Shown here in pieces: positions 28,194 through 37,423 of a DNA stretch of 64,000 bases. Source of the stretch: Parasulfitobacter algicola. Lineage in GTDB: Bacteria > Pseudomonadota > Alphaproteobacteria > Rhodobacterales > Rhodobacteraceae. A program made the position numbers and the translations under genes. Within the stretch, counting starts at the first letter, position 1; each line of letters starts with the position of its first letter. Below the pieces are notes generated by a model. It was not told the DNA's origin. It saw only the letters and a list, made by a program, of their open reading frames with translations, and did not search any database. Location: NCBI RefSeq assembly GCF_013315265.1, contig NZ_JABUFE010000012.1, positions 53,471 through 117,470 on the forward strand, written 5' to 3'.

Positions 28194-28411
28194 GCCGCCC
28201 GAAAAAGCGATCCCTAACGCTAAAGGGGCACCGCACCAGCGTATCGCTTGAGGATGAGTTCTGGAGCGCGTTTAGAATGATAGCAGATAAAAATGCTAAG
28301 CCGATCAATGTTCTGGCCGCCGAAATTGACACAGATCGCGGAACAGATATCGGGCTGGCTTCAGCTATTCGGCTTTATATTCTGCGCTATTATCAAACGC
28401 AAAATAGTTAG
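28190..28411 (+). CDS. Ribbon-helix-helix (RHH_4) protein
   Basis: A 73-aa protein of the RHH_4 type: KRSLTLKGHRTSVSLEDEFWSAFRMIAD contains the DNA-contacting ribbon and first helix, and NVLAAEIDTDRG followed by LASAIRLYILRYYQ is the family's characteristic end. Such proteins are probable small DNA-binding regulators, though some relatives are annotated as sulfotransferase-linked. It is the last gene of the fumC operon, starting within the preceding stop (ATGA). Target unknown. Confidence 0.85.
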   Translation: MSRPKKRSLTLKGHRTSVSLEDEFWSAFRMIADKNAKPINVLAAEIDTDRGTDIGLASAIRLYILRYYQTQNS

Positions 28412-28466
28412 ACTTTAGATACAAAAGCCGGGCGCCCGATAAACCTGTCAAAATTGAAAGCCGCAC

Positions 28467-28482
28467 CCCGGTCGAAACCGGG
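28467..28482. repeat. Short palindrome between convergent operons
   Basis: CCCGGT-cgaa-ACCGGG forms a perfect 6-bp hairpin in the gap between the fumC operon and the TRAP permease gene. It resembles the shorter CCCGG-type palindromes elsewhere in the window. No clear T-run follows on either strand, so I do not call it a terminator. Confidence 0.4.
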
Positions 28483-28491
28483 ATGCCATGT

Positions 28492-30846
28492 CTAATTCCC
28501 AATCAGGTTCGGCACGATAGTTACCACTTGCGGGAAGAGTGACAGCAAAGCCAGTCCCGCAATTTGGATCAGAACAAAGGGGATAATGCCCTGGTAAATG
28601 TGCCCGGTTGTGACCTCTTTCGGGGCAACACCACGCAGATAGAACAGCGCAAAACCAAAGGGCGGCGTTAGGAAGCTGGTCTGCAGATTCACAGCGATCA
28701 TGATGGTCACCCATTTCGGGTCCATCGTGCCGCCATAGATCACAGGCCCCACAATCGGGATCACGATGTAGATGATCTCAAGGAAATCAAGCACAAAGCC
28801 CAACACAAACAGAACCAGCATCACAATCAGGAATACCGTAAATTCACTGTCAAAGCTTTTCAGGAACTGCTGGATGTAATGTTCCCCACCGAAAGAAATC
28901 ACCACAAGGTTCAGCAGTTGCGACCCGATCAGGATGGTAAACACCATACTGGTCACCTTGGCCGTTTCGCGCACCACGGGGGGCAACACTTTGCTGGCAA
29001 GCAGCACCCAACAAGCATACAGAATACCGAAAAGCGCGAACAAAAACGCGCCGTAAGCGACGATGAATGCAATCCAATTTTCTGTTTTGACATCCGATTG
29101 GTTGACCCGCAGATCAAAGTTCACACCAACCAGGATCATGATGATAATTGCAAATGTTGCCTGGATGATGATCTTGCCGGATTTATCCTGATCGCGCAAT
29201 TTACGGTATGCAGCCAGCATGATGGCACCCCCTGCCCCAAGGGCCGCAGCCGGTGTGGGGTTGGTGATGCCGCCAAGGATTGACCCCAGCACAGCGACAA
29301 TCAGGACAAGCGGTGGAAAGACCACGCGCAACAGTTCGTTTTGACCCAAAAGCTTAGTGGCCTCGCGGCACCCATAAAGCGTCAGCGCCAAGGGAACGAT
29401 CATGATCAGAACAGTATTGCCAGGTGATGTGAGCGGGCCAACTAAGAACGCGTCGAATGCCAGCGCCAGTACGACACCTGCGCCACCGATCATCAGGGGC
29501 GTTTTATCTGCAGATGGACGCACACCGCGCGCAGTTGTCAGCATCAACGCCAGCAACAAGAAACCGATGGCGATACCGCTGCCAATCGGTGCTGCGTTCG
29601 TGACCAGATCAGCACGCGCCTTGATCACTTCTTCCAGTGTCAACTCACGACTTTCCTGAATGCCGCCGGCTGCTGTGATGGCCGCACTTTCCGCAACAGC
29701 TGTATCCCATGCCTCTTGACCATGCAGATCAATCATAGCGGCTTTACATTGATCTGATACATTGGTGCGCAGACTGGCGGTTTGACCCGCATCGGTAAAG
29801 CTGTCGACAATAATCTCTTGATTACCGATCACATTAACCTGTCCCAGCATGATCATACCGCCGATCAGGGCAAAGGGTATCGCCAGGAACCAGGTCATCG
29901 CCTGACCCTTGTTTGGTCCATCCGTGCTGGCCGCGCCCATTTCGACAGCTGGCGCTTTCGATGGATTGAATAGCGCGTAACCAAAGGCATAAAGGCCATA
30001 CAGGAAAGCCAGCAGAATACCGGGCAACAGCGCTGCCTGGAACAATGTGCCAACGGACACAACAGCCGGTTCACCCAAGTAAGTCAGCGCGTCAGAGCAT
30101 CCGACTGACGACGCACGTTGTTCTTGGGCCGCCGAATAAAGATCGCCCGCCAATGTGCCCAGCAAAACGATGACGATAGACGGCGGAATGATTTGCCCCA
30201 ATGTGCCCGACGCGGCAATCACACCTGTGGCCAGTTGCGGTGAATAGTTATTGCGCAGCATTGTCGGAAGGCTAAGCAAACCCATCGTCACAACTGTTGC
30301 GCCCACGATGCCGGTTGATGCCGCAAGGAACGCGCCCACAACCACAACAGATACGGCCAAACCACCGGGCAGCGGGCCAAAGACCCGCGCCATGGTTTTC
30401 AGCAGATCGTCGGCGATCTTGGACCGTTCCAGCGTGATACCCATCAGAACGAACATCAAAACCGCCAGCAATGTTTCGATTGATTGACCCGCAAGTACGC
30501 GTTCGTTCATTCGCAGCGGAAAACCTGAAATAACCTTGCGCAGTGCATCTTCGACGCCCGTCACAAACACCGGTTCGCCAATTCTTGGTAAGTCCGGGTA
30601 TCGGAATATTGATATATTGTCCCTGGGCACACCCATAGCGATCAGGTCAGCATATTGACTGGAATCTGTATCAATCGCTTGGTGGATCAGATAGCCCGAA
30701 CTATCCAATGCGGCAATGATTGCGAATGAAATCACCGCCGACCCACCGATGGCAAAGGCCACCGGAAAGCCCGACAAAATGCCCGCGAATAGGCAGAGAA
30801 AAACGATAATCAGGCCAATTTCTACGCCATCAAGTCCTAAAAACAT
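28492..30846 (-). CDS. dctM: TRAP transporter large permease (DctM type), expanded form
   Basis: This is the ion-coupled permease subunit of a tripartite ATP-independent periplasmic transporter. DctM features are clear: GFPVAFAIGGSAVISFAI, MGITLERSKIADDLLKTM, ASTGIVGATVVTMGLLSLPTML, ASGTLGQIIPPSIVIVLLG and, near the end, FVLDFLEIIYIVIPI and LTPPFGFALFYLRGV. At 784 aa it is nearly twice the usual 430 aa: two insertions are evident, one of about 60 residues after the first helices and a large central one (roughly 260–560) with additional helices. The frame is continuous, so this is a real variant, not a frameshift. Downstream of dctQ. Confidence 0.9.
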   Translation of the reverse strand: MFLGLDGVEIGLIIVFLCLFAGILSGFPVAFAIGGSAVISFAIIAALDSSGYLIHQAIDTDSSQYADLIAMGVPRDNISIFRYPDLPRIGEPVFVTGVEDALRKVISGFPLRMNERVLAGQSIETLLAVLMFVLMGITLERSKIADDLLKTMARVFGPLPGGLAVSVVVVGAFLAASTGIVGATVVTMGLLSLPTMLRNNYSPQLATGVIAASGTLGQIIPPSIVIVLLGTLAGDLYSAAQEQRASSVGCSDALTYLGEPAVVSVGTLFQAALLPGILLAFLYGLYAFGYALFNPSKAPAVEMGAASTDGPNKGQAMTWFLAIPFALIGGMIMLGQVNVIGNQEIIVDSFTDAGQTASLRTNVSDQCKAAMIDLHGQEAWDTAVAESAAITAAGGIQESRELTLEEVIKARADLVTNAAPIGSGIAIGFLLLALMLTTARGVRPSADKTPLMIGGAGVVLALAFDAFLVGPLTSPGNTVLIMIVPLALTLYGCREATKLLGQNELLRVVFPPLVLIVAVLGSILGGITNPTPAAALGAGGAIMLAAYRKLRDQDKSGKIIIQATFAIIIMILVGVNFDLRVNQSDVKTENWIAFIVAYGAFLFALFGILYACWVLLASKVLPPVVRETAKVTSMVFTILIGSQLLNLVVISFGGEHYIQQFLKSFDSEFTVFLIVMLVLFVLGFVLDFLEIIYIVIPIVGPVIYGGTMDPKWVTIMIAVNLQTSFLTPPFGFALFYLRGVAPKEVTTGHIYQGIIPFVLIQIAGLALLSLFPQVVTIVPNLIGN

Positions 30847-30861
30847 ATCCGTCCCTGCCTG

Positions 30862-31860
30862 TTAATGGATGTTCGCCGCGAGTTCCGCATCGGCGTCGCC
30901 CAATTTATCTTTATCAAGGTATTTGCCTTCGCTTTCAGGCCCTTCTTTCCATTCCAGATAGGACCGGTAAAAGAATGCAATTGCCTGTAGAAAAACCATT
31001 AGGGCGAATGTCACCAGCAGGATCTTGAACAGGAAATAGGCCGTAAAGCCGTTTGGCGAAAAGCCGATTGTTTCGACATTCCAGCGCATCGCACGTGATC
31101 TGGTCAACAATTGATCAAGATCATAATTCCATGCTGATACGTTTGGCACCACAAGGTTTCGCCATAGATAGAACCAGCCGTAAAGCCATGTCACCAGTGC
31201 AACCGGCATCATGAAAAACAGACTGCCCAGCATGTCGATAACGCGTTTTGTGCGGAAGCGAACCGCAGAATAAACCAGATCAACGCGCACATGGCCGCCC
31301 TGCACGAATGTGTAAGTACAGCACAGTGCGACAACCAAAGCATTGTAAAGCTTCAGCTCTTCCGACCACCAACTGACATCGAATGTCAGGAAATCAACAC
31401 CATAGACCAGTGCGATTTCAGATCGCGTAAAAATTCGCTGCATAAAGACGATGATAATCTGTTGCAGCACCATAATCAGACCGGCCCATGCGAAAAAGCG
31501 GCCGAACATGTTGGCAAACCCTTCCAGGAACCGCACGCTGCGCCACATAAAATTCCGCCAGATCAGGCCCGCGATTGTGACCAAAAGAAAAATCGTGAAA
31601 ACAACAAAAAAGAATTCAACCGAGGCACCGTAAAAGATGAACTTCATCATGGATTGTTTGTCTTCGGGCGTATCCAGCCCGCCAACCCATGCCAGCCAAG
31701 ATCCCGGATGTGTTACTGCGTATCCGAAGCTATAGAAGGCCTCAAGGATATTACCCGACACCCATTGCAGTGCGCCAGAGCTTTGAAATTTATCAAGACA
31801 ACTTATTGTTTCTTCCGTTTGCGCGGCGAAAAAGCCGCTGCATTCGATTTGATCGTCCAT
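30862..31860 (-). CDS. dctQ: TRAP transporter small permease (DctQ type), long form
   Basis: Small membrane subunit that pairs with the DctM protein. The central part has the usual four-helix DctQ layout, with RSEIALVYGVDFLTFDVSWWSEELKL and VQGGHVRVDLVY, the conserved VRVDL segment. At 332 aa it is far longer than the typical 160–200 aa, with an extra N-terminal region and another helix; the dctM partner is enlarged too. The start at 31860 follows a GGGGATACAC site. It lies between dctM (15 bases) and dctP (about 110 bases) on the same strand. Confidence 0.88.
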   Translation of the reverse strand: MDDQIECSGFFAAQTEETISCLDKFQSSGALQWVSGNILEAFYSFGYAVTHPGSWLAWVGGLDTPEDKQSMMKFIFYGASVEFFFVVFTIFLLVTIAGLIWRNFMWRSVRFLEGFANMFGRFFAWAGLIMVLQQIIIVFMQRIFTRSEIALVYGVDFLTFDVSWWSEELKLYNALVVALCCTYTFVQGGHVRVDLVYSAVRFRTKRVIDMLGSLFFMMPVALVTWLYGWFYLWRNLVVPNVSAWNYDLDQLLTRSRAMRWNVETIGFSPNGFTAYFLFKILLVTFALMVFLQAIAFFYRSYLEWKEGPESEGKYLDKDKLGDADAELAANIH

Positions 31861-31970
31861 GTGTATCCCCACACTCCCAAACCCCGGGGCTTGGGTACTG
31901 AATGCTGAATTCAGGAACCTCGCCCGGACAGCGCCCGGGCGAGAATATCTGTTAGGAAAAGCCGGTTGGC

Positions 31971-33053
31971 TTAGCCAAGAATGCGGTCACGTTGTGTACG
32001 ATACACACCTTCGGAACGTGTCAGCCAGCCTGAAGACGCACGCATAGATGCCATCGCGCCATCATAGATCTTGTCATAAAGATCGCCGTCACGTTTGCTT
32101 TCCAGCGTATCCATTGCAGCTTTGCCCATCGCATCCCAAACACTGTCAGGGAATTCCAGAACCTTAACACCGCCTGATTGCAGACGCTGCAGCGCTGACC
32201 CGTTGTTGGACAGGAATTGCGCAAGGTTCCACTGGTGGCTTTCAGACGCAGCAATTTCGATGATTTTCTGATGCGCAGGGCTCAGATCTTCGAAAACTTC
32301 GCGGTTTGTGGCCAGTGACAGACCCGCGCCAGGTTCGTGGAAGCCAGCGGTGTAATAGAACTTGGTGATTTCCTGGAAACCAGCCTTTTCATCAGCCCAG
32401 GGGCCGATCCATTCGGTGCCATCAATCGCACCGGATGCCAGCGCCTGATACACTTCCGCACCAGGAAGGTTCTGAACAGATGCGCCCATTTTGCCAAGCG
32501 CTTCGCCACCCAGACCGGGCATGCGGAATTTCAGACCCTGGAAATCCTCGGGGCCCGTGATTTCCTTGCGGAACCAACCACCGGCTTGCGCGCCTGTGTT
32601 ACCAGCCAGGAAAGATTTCAGGTTGAATATCTGACCCAATTCATCGTGCGCTTCCATACCGCCATTGTGGTAATACCAGTTTGACAGCTCTTGCGCGGTC
32701 ATGCCGAAAGGCACAGCCGTAAAGAACGCGTAACCTGGATGCTGACCGACAAAGTAATAATCGGCACCGTGATACATATCGGCCTGGCCTGAACTAACGG
32801 CGTCGAATACTTCGAACGCGCCGACAAGTTCGCCAGCGGCTTTCACGTCAACAGTCAGCTGACCGTCCGACATGGCTGTGATGCTGTCAGCGGCACGTTG
32901 TGCTGCGTCAAAAACGCCAGCAAGACCGCGGCCCCATGTGGTGACCATAGTTAATGTACGTTTGCCTTGTGCGTATGCAGGGGCTGCAAGCGTTGTTGCT
33001 GCTGCAGCTGTGCCGCCTACTGCGGATGCTCTTAAAAAAGAACGACGATCCAT
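31971..33053 (-). CDS. dctP: TRAP transporter solute-binding protein, TakP-like
   Basis: A 360-aa periplasmic binding protein. MDRRSFLRASAVGGTAAAATTLAAPAYAQG is a twin-arginine type signal ending near residue 29. Family signatures are NTGAQAGGWFRKEI, YQALASGAIDGTEWIGPW and DEKAGFQEITKFYY, which match the TakP/2-oxo acid and lactate group of DctP proteins. The arginine in GGWFR and the acidic/aromatic residues in TEWIGP are the usual carboxylate- and cation-contacting positions. First gene of the TRAP operon, divergent from a kinase/regulator pair. The ligand is inferred, not proven. Confidence 0.9.
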   Translation of the reverse strand: MDRRSFLRASAVGGTAAAATTLAAPAYAQGKRTLTMVTTWGRGLAGVFDAAQRAADSITAMSDGQLTVDVKAAGELVGAFEVFDAVSSGQADMYHGADYYFVGQHPGYAFFTAVPFGMTAQELSNWYYHNGGMEAHDELGQIFNLKSFLAGNTGAQAGGWFRKEITGPEDFQGLKFRMPGLGGEALGKMGASVQNLPGAEVYQALASGAIDGTEWIGPWADEKAGFQEITKFYYTAGFHEPGAGLSLATNREVFEDLSPAHQKIIEIAASESHQWNLAQFLSNNGSALQRLQSGGVKVLEFPDSVWDAMGKAAMDTLESKRDGDLYDKIYDGAMASMRASSGWLTRSEGVYRTQRDRILG

Positions 33054-33126
33054 ATAGTGATCCTCCCGAAGATTATAATTTGCCCGCCTCGTTAAGCCGG
33101 GCGGATCGTTGCAAGTGGTCGAACCC

Positions 33127-33146
33127 TAACGTCAGCTTTGACGTTA
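33127..33146. promoter_or_regulatory. Operator-like palindrome between dctP and the sensor kinase
   Basis: TAACGTCA (33127–33134) and TGACGTTA (33139–33146) are perfect 8-bp arms separated by GCTT in the divergent gap. Symmetry and position suit binding by the neighbouring LuxR-type response regulator, which is an inference. Confidence 0.5.
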
Positions 33147-33294
33147 AGGAATACCAAGTTATGCGTAGACCGCCCTTTTTTGACAAAAACCCCAATGAAA
33201 CTGATCAATAAAACAGCAGTTTAGGAACTGAATTCATCATAAAACTGACAGATGGGGCTTTGATTTCACAAGATTCTTGCGTATCGAATCGACT

Positions 33295-34710
33295 ATGCGT
33301 CGCTTTTTTTCCTTTGCCCGGATCACCTATAGCCAGAAGATCTTCTTGCTGGCGACCGTTCCGCTTGTACTGGCGGTTACGGCAATCGCTATTCTCGTGA
33401 CTGTGCAGTCGCGCCAGCTTGCAGACCGCGAGATTAAATCGCTGGAAACCCAGTTGATCGAAGCCAAACGCGCCGAACTGAAAAATTATCTTTCCATTGC
33501 GCGCACCGCGATCGTCAACACCTATGGACGCGCAGCGCCTGATGATAATGCAGCCAAGCTGGAAGTCACACAGGCGCTGTCGTCCATGCTGTACGGCCAA
33601 GACGGTTATTTCTTTGTGTTTGATTATGAAGGCAATAATCTGGTCTCACCGCGCCAAACCTATCTGATTGGCGAAAACTGGAGCGGCCTGACAGATGCCA
33701 ACGGCGTTCCCATCACGGATGAGTTGATTGAAATTGCACGAAATGGTGGCGGTTATCACAGCTTTGAATGGACCAAACCATCCACCGGCGAACGGGCGCC
33801 CTTTGTGACCTATGTCGCCGGGCTACAGGATTGGCGGTGGGCTGTCGGAACCGGTATATTCATTGACGATGTGTTACTGACCGTTGCTACGGCACGTGCC
33901 GATGTGGAAGCGCGCATTCGCAAGACATTTGTTTTCATCATCGCGATTTCTGTTGCCGCCCTGATGCTGGTCTTTCTGTCGGGCCTTGTCATCAATGTGC
34001 GGGAACGGCGGTTGGCAGATGCCAAACTCAAAGGTCTGACCCAGCGCATTTTCGACACCCAGGAAGAAGAACGCGGTCGTGTGGCGCGTGAATTACACGA
34101 CTCGATCAGTCAAATGCTGGTCGGCGTGCGCTATACGCTGGAATTGGCCCGGCGCCGTCTGAACGCACAAGACACCCGCGCCAGCGACAATCTGGATGGC
34201 GGGATCGACAGCCTGAACAGCGCCATAGGCGAGGTACGCCGCATCAGTCGCGATCTGCGCCCCGGCGTGCTGGATGATCTGGGTCTGGGCCCTGCCCTGC
34301 AGGCGCTGACCGATGATTTCAGCACCAGAACAGGCATTGTAACCGAATTCCAAACCGTCGTTTTCCGCAACCGTCTGGATCAAGAGGCCAAGATCGCACT
34401 TTACCGCATCGCACAGGAAGCCTTGACCAATATTGAACGGCACGCAGGGGCCAATACAGTTCGTATTGATCTGAAAGGGCATAAGAAAGGCGCGACCTTG
34501 CGTATTGCAGACGATGGCACCGGGATTGAACCCCCTATCAACAAAAATACTGCCGCGCGTGGGCTTGGTTTGCGTAATATGCAAGAACGTATCGAACAGC
34601 TGGACGGTGTGCTGCGCATCTTGTCCACACGGACCGGCACAGTGATCGAAGCACAAGTGCCACTGACCCATATGCTGCCCCCCGAAGGCAAGACAAAGGT
34701 ATCCGCATGA
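33295..34710 (+). CDS. Cache-domain NarL-type sensor histidine kinase
   Basis: A 471-aa membrane kinase. One helix near 15–37, a periplasmic Cache region (about 45–205; GQDGYFFVFDYEGNNLVSP and WRWAVGTGIFIDD are typical), a second helix (211–234), then the HisKA_3 domain with the phosphoryl histidine in VARELHDSISQML (His268) and an HATPase domain with EALTNIERHAGA, ADDGTGI and ARGLGLRNMQERIEQLDG. Cache domains of this type bind small carboxylates. It is divergent from a TRAP transporter and overlaps its response regulator (ATGA), so it probably senses the transported acid. Confidence 0.92.
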   Translation: MRRFFSFARITYSQKIFLLATVPLVLAVTAIAILVTVQSRQLADREIKSLETQLIEAKRAELKNYLSIARTAIVNTYGRAAPDDNAAKLEVTQALSSMLYGQDGYFFVFDYEGNNLVSPRQTYLIGENWSGLTDANGVPITDELIEIARNGGGYHSFEWTKPSTGERAPFVTYVAGLQDWRWAVGTGIFIDDVLLTVATARADVEARIRKTFVFIIAISVAALMLVFLSGLVINVRERRLADAKLKGLTQRIFDTQEEERGRVARELHDSISQMLVGVRYTLELARRRLNAQDTRASDNLDGGIDSLNSAIGEVRRISRDLRPGVLDDLGLGPALQALTDDFSTRTGIVTEFQTVVFRNRLDQEAKIALYRIAQEALTNIERHAGANTVRIDLKGHKKGATLRIADDGTGIEPPINKNTAARGLGLRNMQERIEQLDGVLRILSTRTGTVIEAQVPLTHMLPPEGKTKVSA

Positions 34711-35348
34711 GCATCACAAAAGTTGTTATCGTTGACGACCACCCCATGGTTGCCGAAGGGATCCGCGCCATTCTGGAAACCTATGATGATCTGGATGTGG
34801 TCGCGACCCTTATGAACGGGCAGGAAGCGATTGATCAGGTCGAAGCATTGGCCCCCGATGTCATGTTGCTGGATTTGAACATGCCCGGCGTCAACGGTCT
34901 GTCGGCGACAGAAATCATTCTGGAACGGCGCCCGGAAACCCGCATTCTGATCCTGTCAATGCACGACAGCCCTGAATATATCTCAAGTGCGCTGAACCAC
35001 GGCGCGCGCGGCTATGTGCTGAAAGATGTACCGACAGATGAGATCAAGACCGCAATCGACACGGTAATGGGCGGCGATCAGTATCTGTGCACGGGCGCAA
35101 AGGGATCGCTAAGCCCTAAAATGTCAGACGGGCGCGAGGCGTTGACCAACCGTGAACAAACAATTCTGTTGCAACTGGCACAAGGCAAATCCAACAAGGA
35201 AGTCGCTGCAGCGCTGGATATATCTGTCAGAACAGTGGAGACACATCGCAAAAATATCAAACGCAAACTGGGCATCAGCACAACGGCAGGATTAACCCGC
35301 TATGCCATGGAACACGGCGTTCTTCAGGGAACAGGTGTCGCATTCTAA
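34707..35348 (+). CDS. NarL/LuxR-family response regulator
   Basis: A 213-aa two-domain regulator: receiver domain with the acidic pair in VIVDDHPM, phospho-acceptor Asp56 in MLLDLNMPG and the Lys in VLKDVPTDE; then a LuxR helix-turn-helix, LTNREQTILLQLAQGKSNKEVAAALDISVRTVETHRKNIKRKL. It overlaps the kinase gene by four bases. The nearest probable targets are the divergent dctPQM operon and the downstream dehydrogenase; a perfect palindrome between dctP and the kinase is a candidate site. Confidence 0.93.
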   Translation: MSITKVVIVDDHPMVAEGIRAILETYDDLDVVATLMNGQEAIDQVEALAPDVMLLDLNMPGVNGLSATEIILERRPETRILILSMHDSPEYISSALNHGARGYVLKDVPTDEIKTAIDTVMGGDQYLCTGAKGSLSPKMSDGREALTNREQTILLQLAQGKSNKEVAAALDISVRTVETHRKNIKRKLGISTTAGLTRYAMEHGVLQGTGVAF

Positions 35349-35532
35349 TCCGATTGAGCGCGCTGGTCGCGCGCATTTGGCCGCGCGTGCCGCGCTATAG
35401 TTGCCTTTGGCGAGAATATTTATGCCAAGCAGAAGGCGCATTTGCTTTTAGAAATATTGGGGCCGGGACTGATCTGTTTATGGCACCAATATATGGATAT
35501 ACATTTCTGCAGGTTGGGATGGGAGAATAAAT

Positions 35533-36936
35533 TTGGCTGTTATAACAACACTTCACCGCAATGAAGATGGGATTTCCAGCGTTATCGGCATCTTGAAACA
35601 ACAATTCGGAGAGCGTCTGCAAACCGGCCAAGCAATCCGTGAGCAGCACGGTCATACGACAACATGGCTGACAAATCAGGCCCCTGATGCCGTGGTTTTT
35701 CCCAAAAATGCTGAAGACGTTTCTGAAATTGTTAGAATTTGTGCTGAATACCAAGTGCCGGTGATCCCTTTTGGCACCGGGACTTCCCTTGAAGGGCACG
35801 TGAACGCACCGGGTGGTGGTATGTCAGTTGATTTAAGCCAGATGAACCAGGTTTTAGCAGTTCATAGTCAGGATCTGGATTGCGTGATCCAACCCGGCGT
35901 CACACGCAAGCAGCTGAACACGCATCTGCGTGATCAGGGCCTGTTCTTTCCAATTGATCCCGGTGCGGATGCCAGTTTGGGGGGCATGGCATCGACCCGT
36001 GCATCTGGGACGAACGCAGTGCGCTATGGGACAATGAAGGATAATATTTTGTCTTTACAGGCCGTTATGCCGGATGGTCAGATCATTCGCACAGCCGCGC
36101 GTGCGCGCAAATCTTCGGCCGGATACGATCTGACGCGCCTTTTGATCGGGTCCGAAGGCACATTGGGCATCATCACCGAACTAACGTTGAAACTGCATGG
36201 TATTCCAGAAGCGATGTCGTCGGCGATCTGTTCGTTCCCAACAGTCGATGCGGCGTGTCAGGCTGTGATTGCGACGATCCAATATGGTATTCCGGTGGCC
36301 CGGATCGAACTTTTGGATGCATTGACTGTAAAAGCCGTCAACGCTTATTCGAAACTGACGCTGCCCGAAGAAACACTGCTTTTACTCGAGTTTCACGGAT
36401 CTGATACTGCCGTCGCAGAACAGGCCAAGACATTTGGCGAAATCGCAGCTGACGCCAGCGGGTATAATTTCACATGGACGACAAGCCCAGAAGAACACAC
36501 AAAACTTTGGCAGGCCCGGCACGATGCCTATTGGGCGACGTTACAACTGCGCCCGGGCGCCAAGGGTATTTCTACGGATGTTTGCGTGCCGATTTCGCGG
36601 TTGGCCGATTGCGTGACAGCGACCCAAGCCAAGACAGTTGAGCTTGGATTTATGGCGCCGATTGTGGGGCATGTGGGGGATGGGAATTTTCACACATTGG
36701 TTTTGGTCGACACGGACAACCCGGATGAAATTGCCAAAGCGGATCATTTTGTCGGATGGCTGAATGATCTGGCTATTTCAATGGAGGGCACCTGTACGGG
36801 TGAACATGGCATCGGTCAGGGTAAGATACCGTATTTAAAGAAAGAATTAGGCCCAGCGACAGATGTGATGGCTACGATCAAGCGCGCATTGGATCCGCAT
36901 AATATTATGAACCCGGGGAAGATTGTGGCGTTTTAG
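35533..36936 (+). CDS. FAD-linked D-lactate dehydrogenase (GlcD/LDHD-like)
   Basis: A 467-aa FAD-binding oxidoreductase. The PCMH-type FAD site is in PVIPFGTGTSLEGHVNAPGG and GADASLGGMASTRASGTNAVRYG; the cap and catalytic part contains GAKGISTDVCVPISRL, GHVGDGNFHTLVL and GTCTGEHGIGQGK. These match the cytochrome-linked D-lactate dehydrogenase branch better than glycolate oxidase GlcD, though related 2-hydroxy acids are possible. It starts with TTG eight or so bases after a GGGAGAAT site. Next to a TRAP system for short carboxylates, a role in using imported D-lactate is likely. Confidence 0.88.
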   Translation: MAVITTLHRNEDGISSVIGILKQQFGERLQTGQAIREQHGHTTTWLTNQAPDAVVFPKNAEDVSEIVRICAEYQVPVIPFGTGTSLEGHVNAPGGGMSVDLSQMNQVLAVHSQDLDCVIQPGVTRKQLNTHLRDQGLFFPIDPGADASLGGMASTRASGTNAVRYGTMKDNILSLQAVMPDGQIIRTAARARKSSAGYDLTRLLIGSEGTLGIITELTLKLHGIPEAMSSAICSFPTVDAACQAVIATIQYGIPVARIELLDALTVKAVNAYSKLTLPEETLLLLEFHGSDTAVAEQAKTFGEIAADASGYNFTWTTSPEEHTKLWQARHDAYWATLQLRPGAKGISTDVCVPISRLADCVTATQAKTVELGFMAPIVGHVGDGNFHTLVLVDTDNPDEIAKADHFVGWLNDLAISMEGTCTGEHGIGQGKIPYLKKELGPATDVMATIKRALDPHNIMNPGKIVAF

Positions 36937-37053
36937 GCCCTTGGCTGACGTAACGTCTTGGTCGATCTTAATGCACCGCACGGCGGGGTGTCTGGTTATT
37001 GGCTTTCCAGCGTAACCCGCCAGCCCAACCCGTTTGTATATTTTGCACCGAGG

Positions 37054-37079
37054 TTTTGTACCAAAATTTTTGTACAAAA
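37054..37079. promoter_or_regulatory. TTTTGTAC/GTACAAAA dyad
   Basis: TTTTGTAC (37054–37061) and GTACAAAA (37072–37079) form perfect 8-bp inverted arms; TTTTGTAC also recurs directly at 37068–37075. The arrangement suggests a repressor or partition-type site, but no protein can be assigned. Confidence 0.4.
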
Positions 37080-37163
37080 CTGCGAGTCGTGACGGCTGAA
37101 GACCGTTTTGGGTTCTGTCAATAAGAGCGGTTGCGAAAGGTTTTATTAGGGTGTGGGATAGTG

Positions 37164-37423
37164 TTAAGATTTGCTGAGGGTCAGCGCAGACTGATTGACG
37201 CCGATCTTATAGCTGTTCTGTTTACCGCATCCGTTTCGTCGGTCGAGACAAGTTTTGAGTTCTGACTTCGCATTCTTTCCGATAATTGAAAGCGCAACAA
37301 TACGATCAAGAAAATCGCTTTCGCCCATCTTTCCCAAATCATCAGCCGTAACGGCAATTTTCCCTTTTGATTGGTGACCTGCGTTATTTCGATAGTGAGC
37401 GTCAGCTGACTTTGATGTTCACG
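37164..37423 (-). pseudogene. Possible decayed gene fragment with CLDRRNGCG motif
   Basis: The minus strand is open for about 86 codons with one internal ATG at 37328, giving 54 aa to the stop at 37164. The frame reads FLDRIVALSIIGKNAKSELK followed by TCLDRRNGCGKQNSYKIG, which recalls, from memory, the C-terminal part of a conserved hypothetical family with a CLDRRN-x-CGHPNS core. In that family the protein continues for some 20 residues, which is missing here, so a truncated remnant is the best reading. Stops lie upstream in the same frame. No promoter or ribosome site is evident. Confidence 0.3.

Noticed and set aside
28492..30846. Frameshift or fusion as the cause of the long DctM
   Set aside because: The frame is uninterrupted and both DctM ends are intact; the extra length is internal sequence with membrane helices, so it is treated as a real variant.
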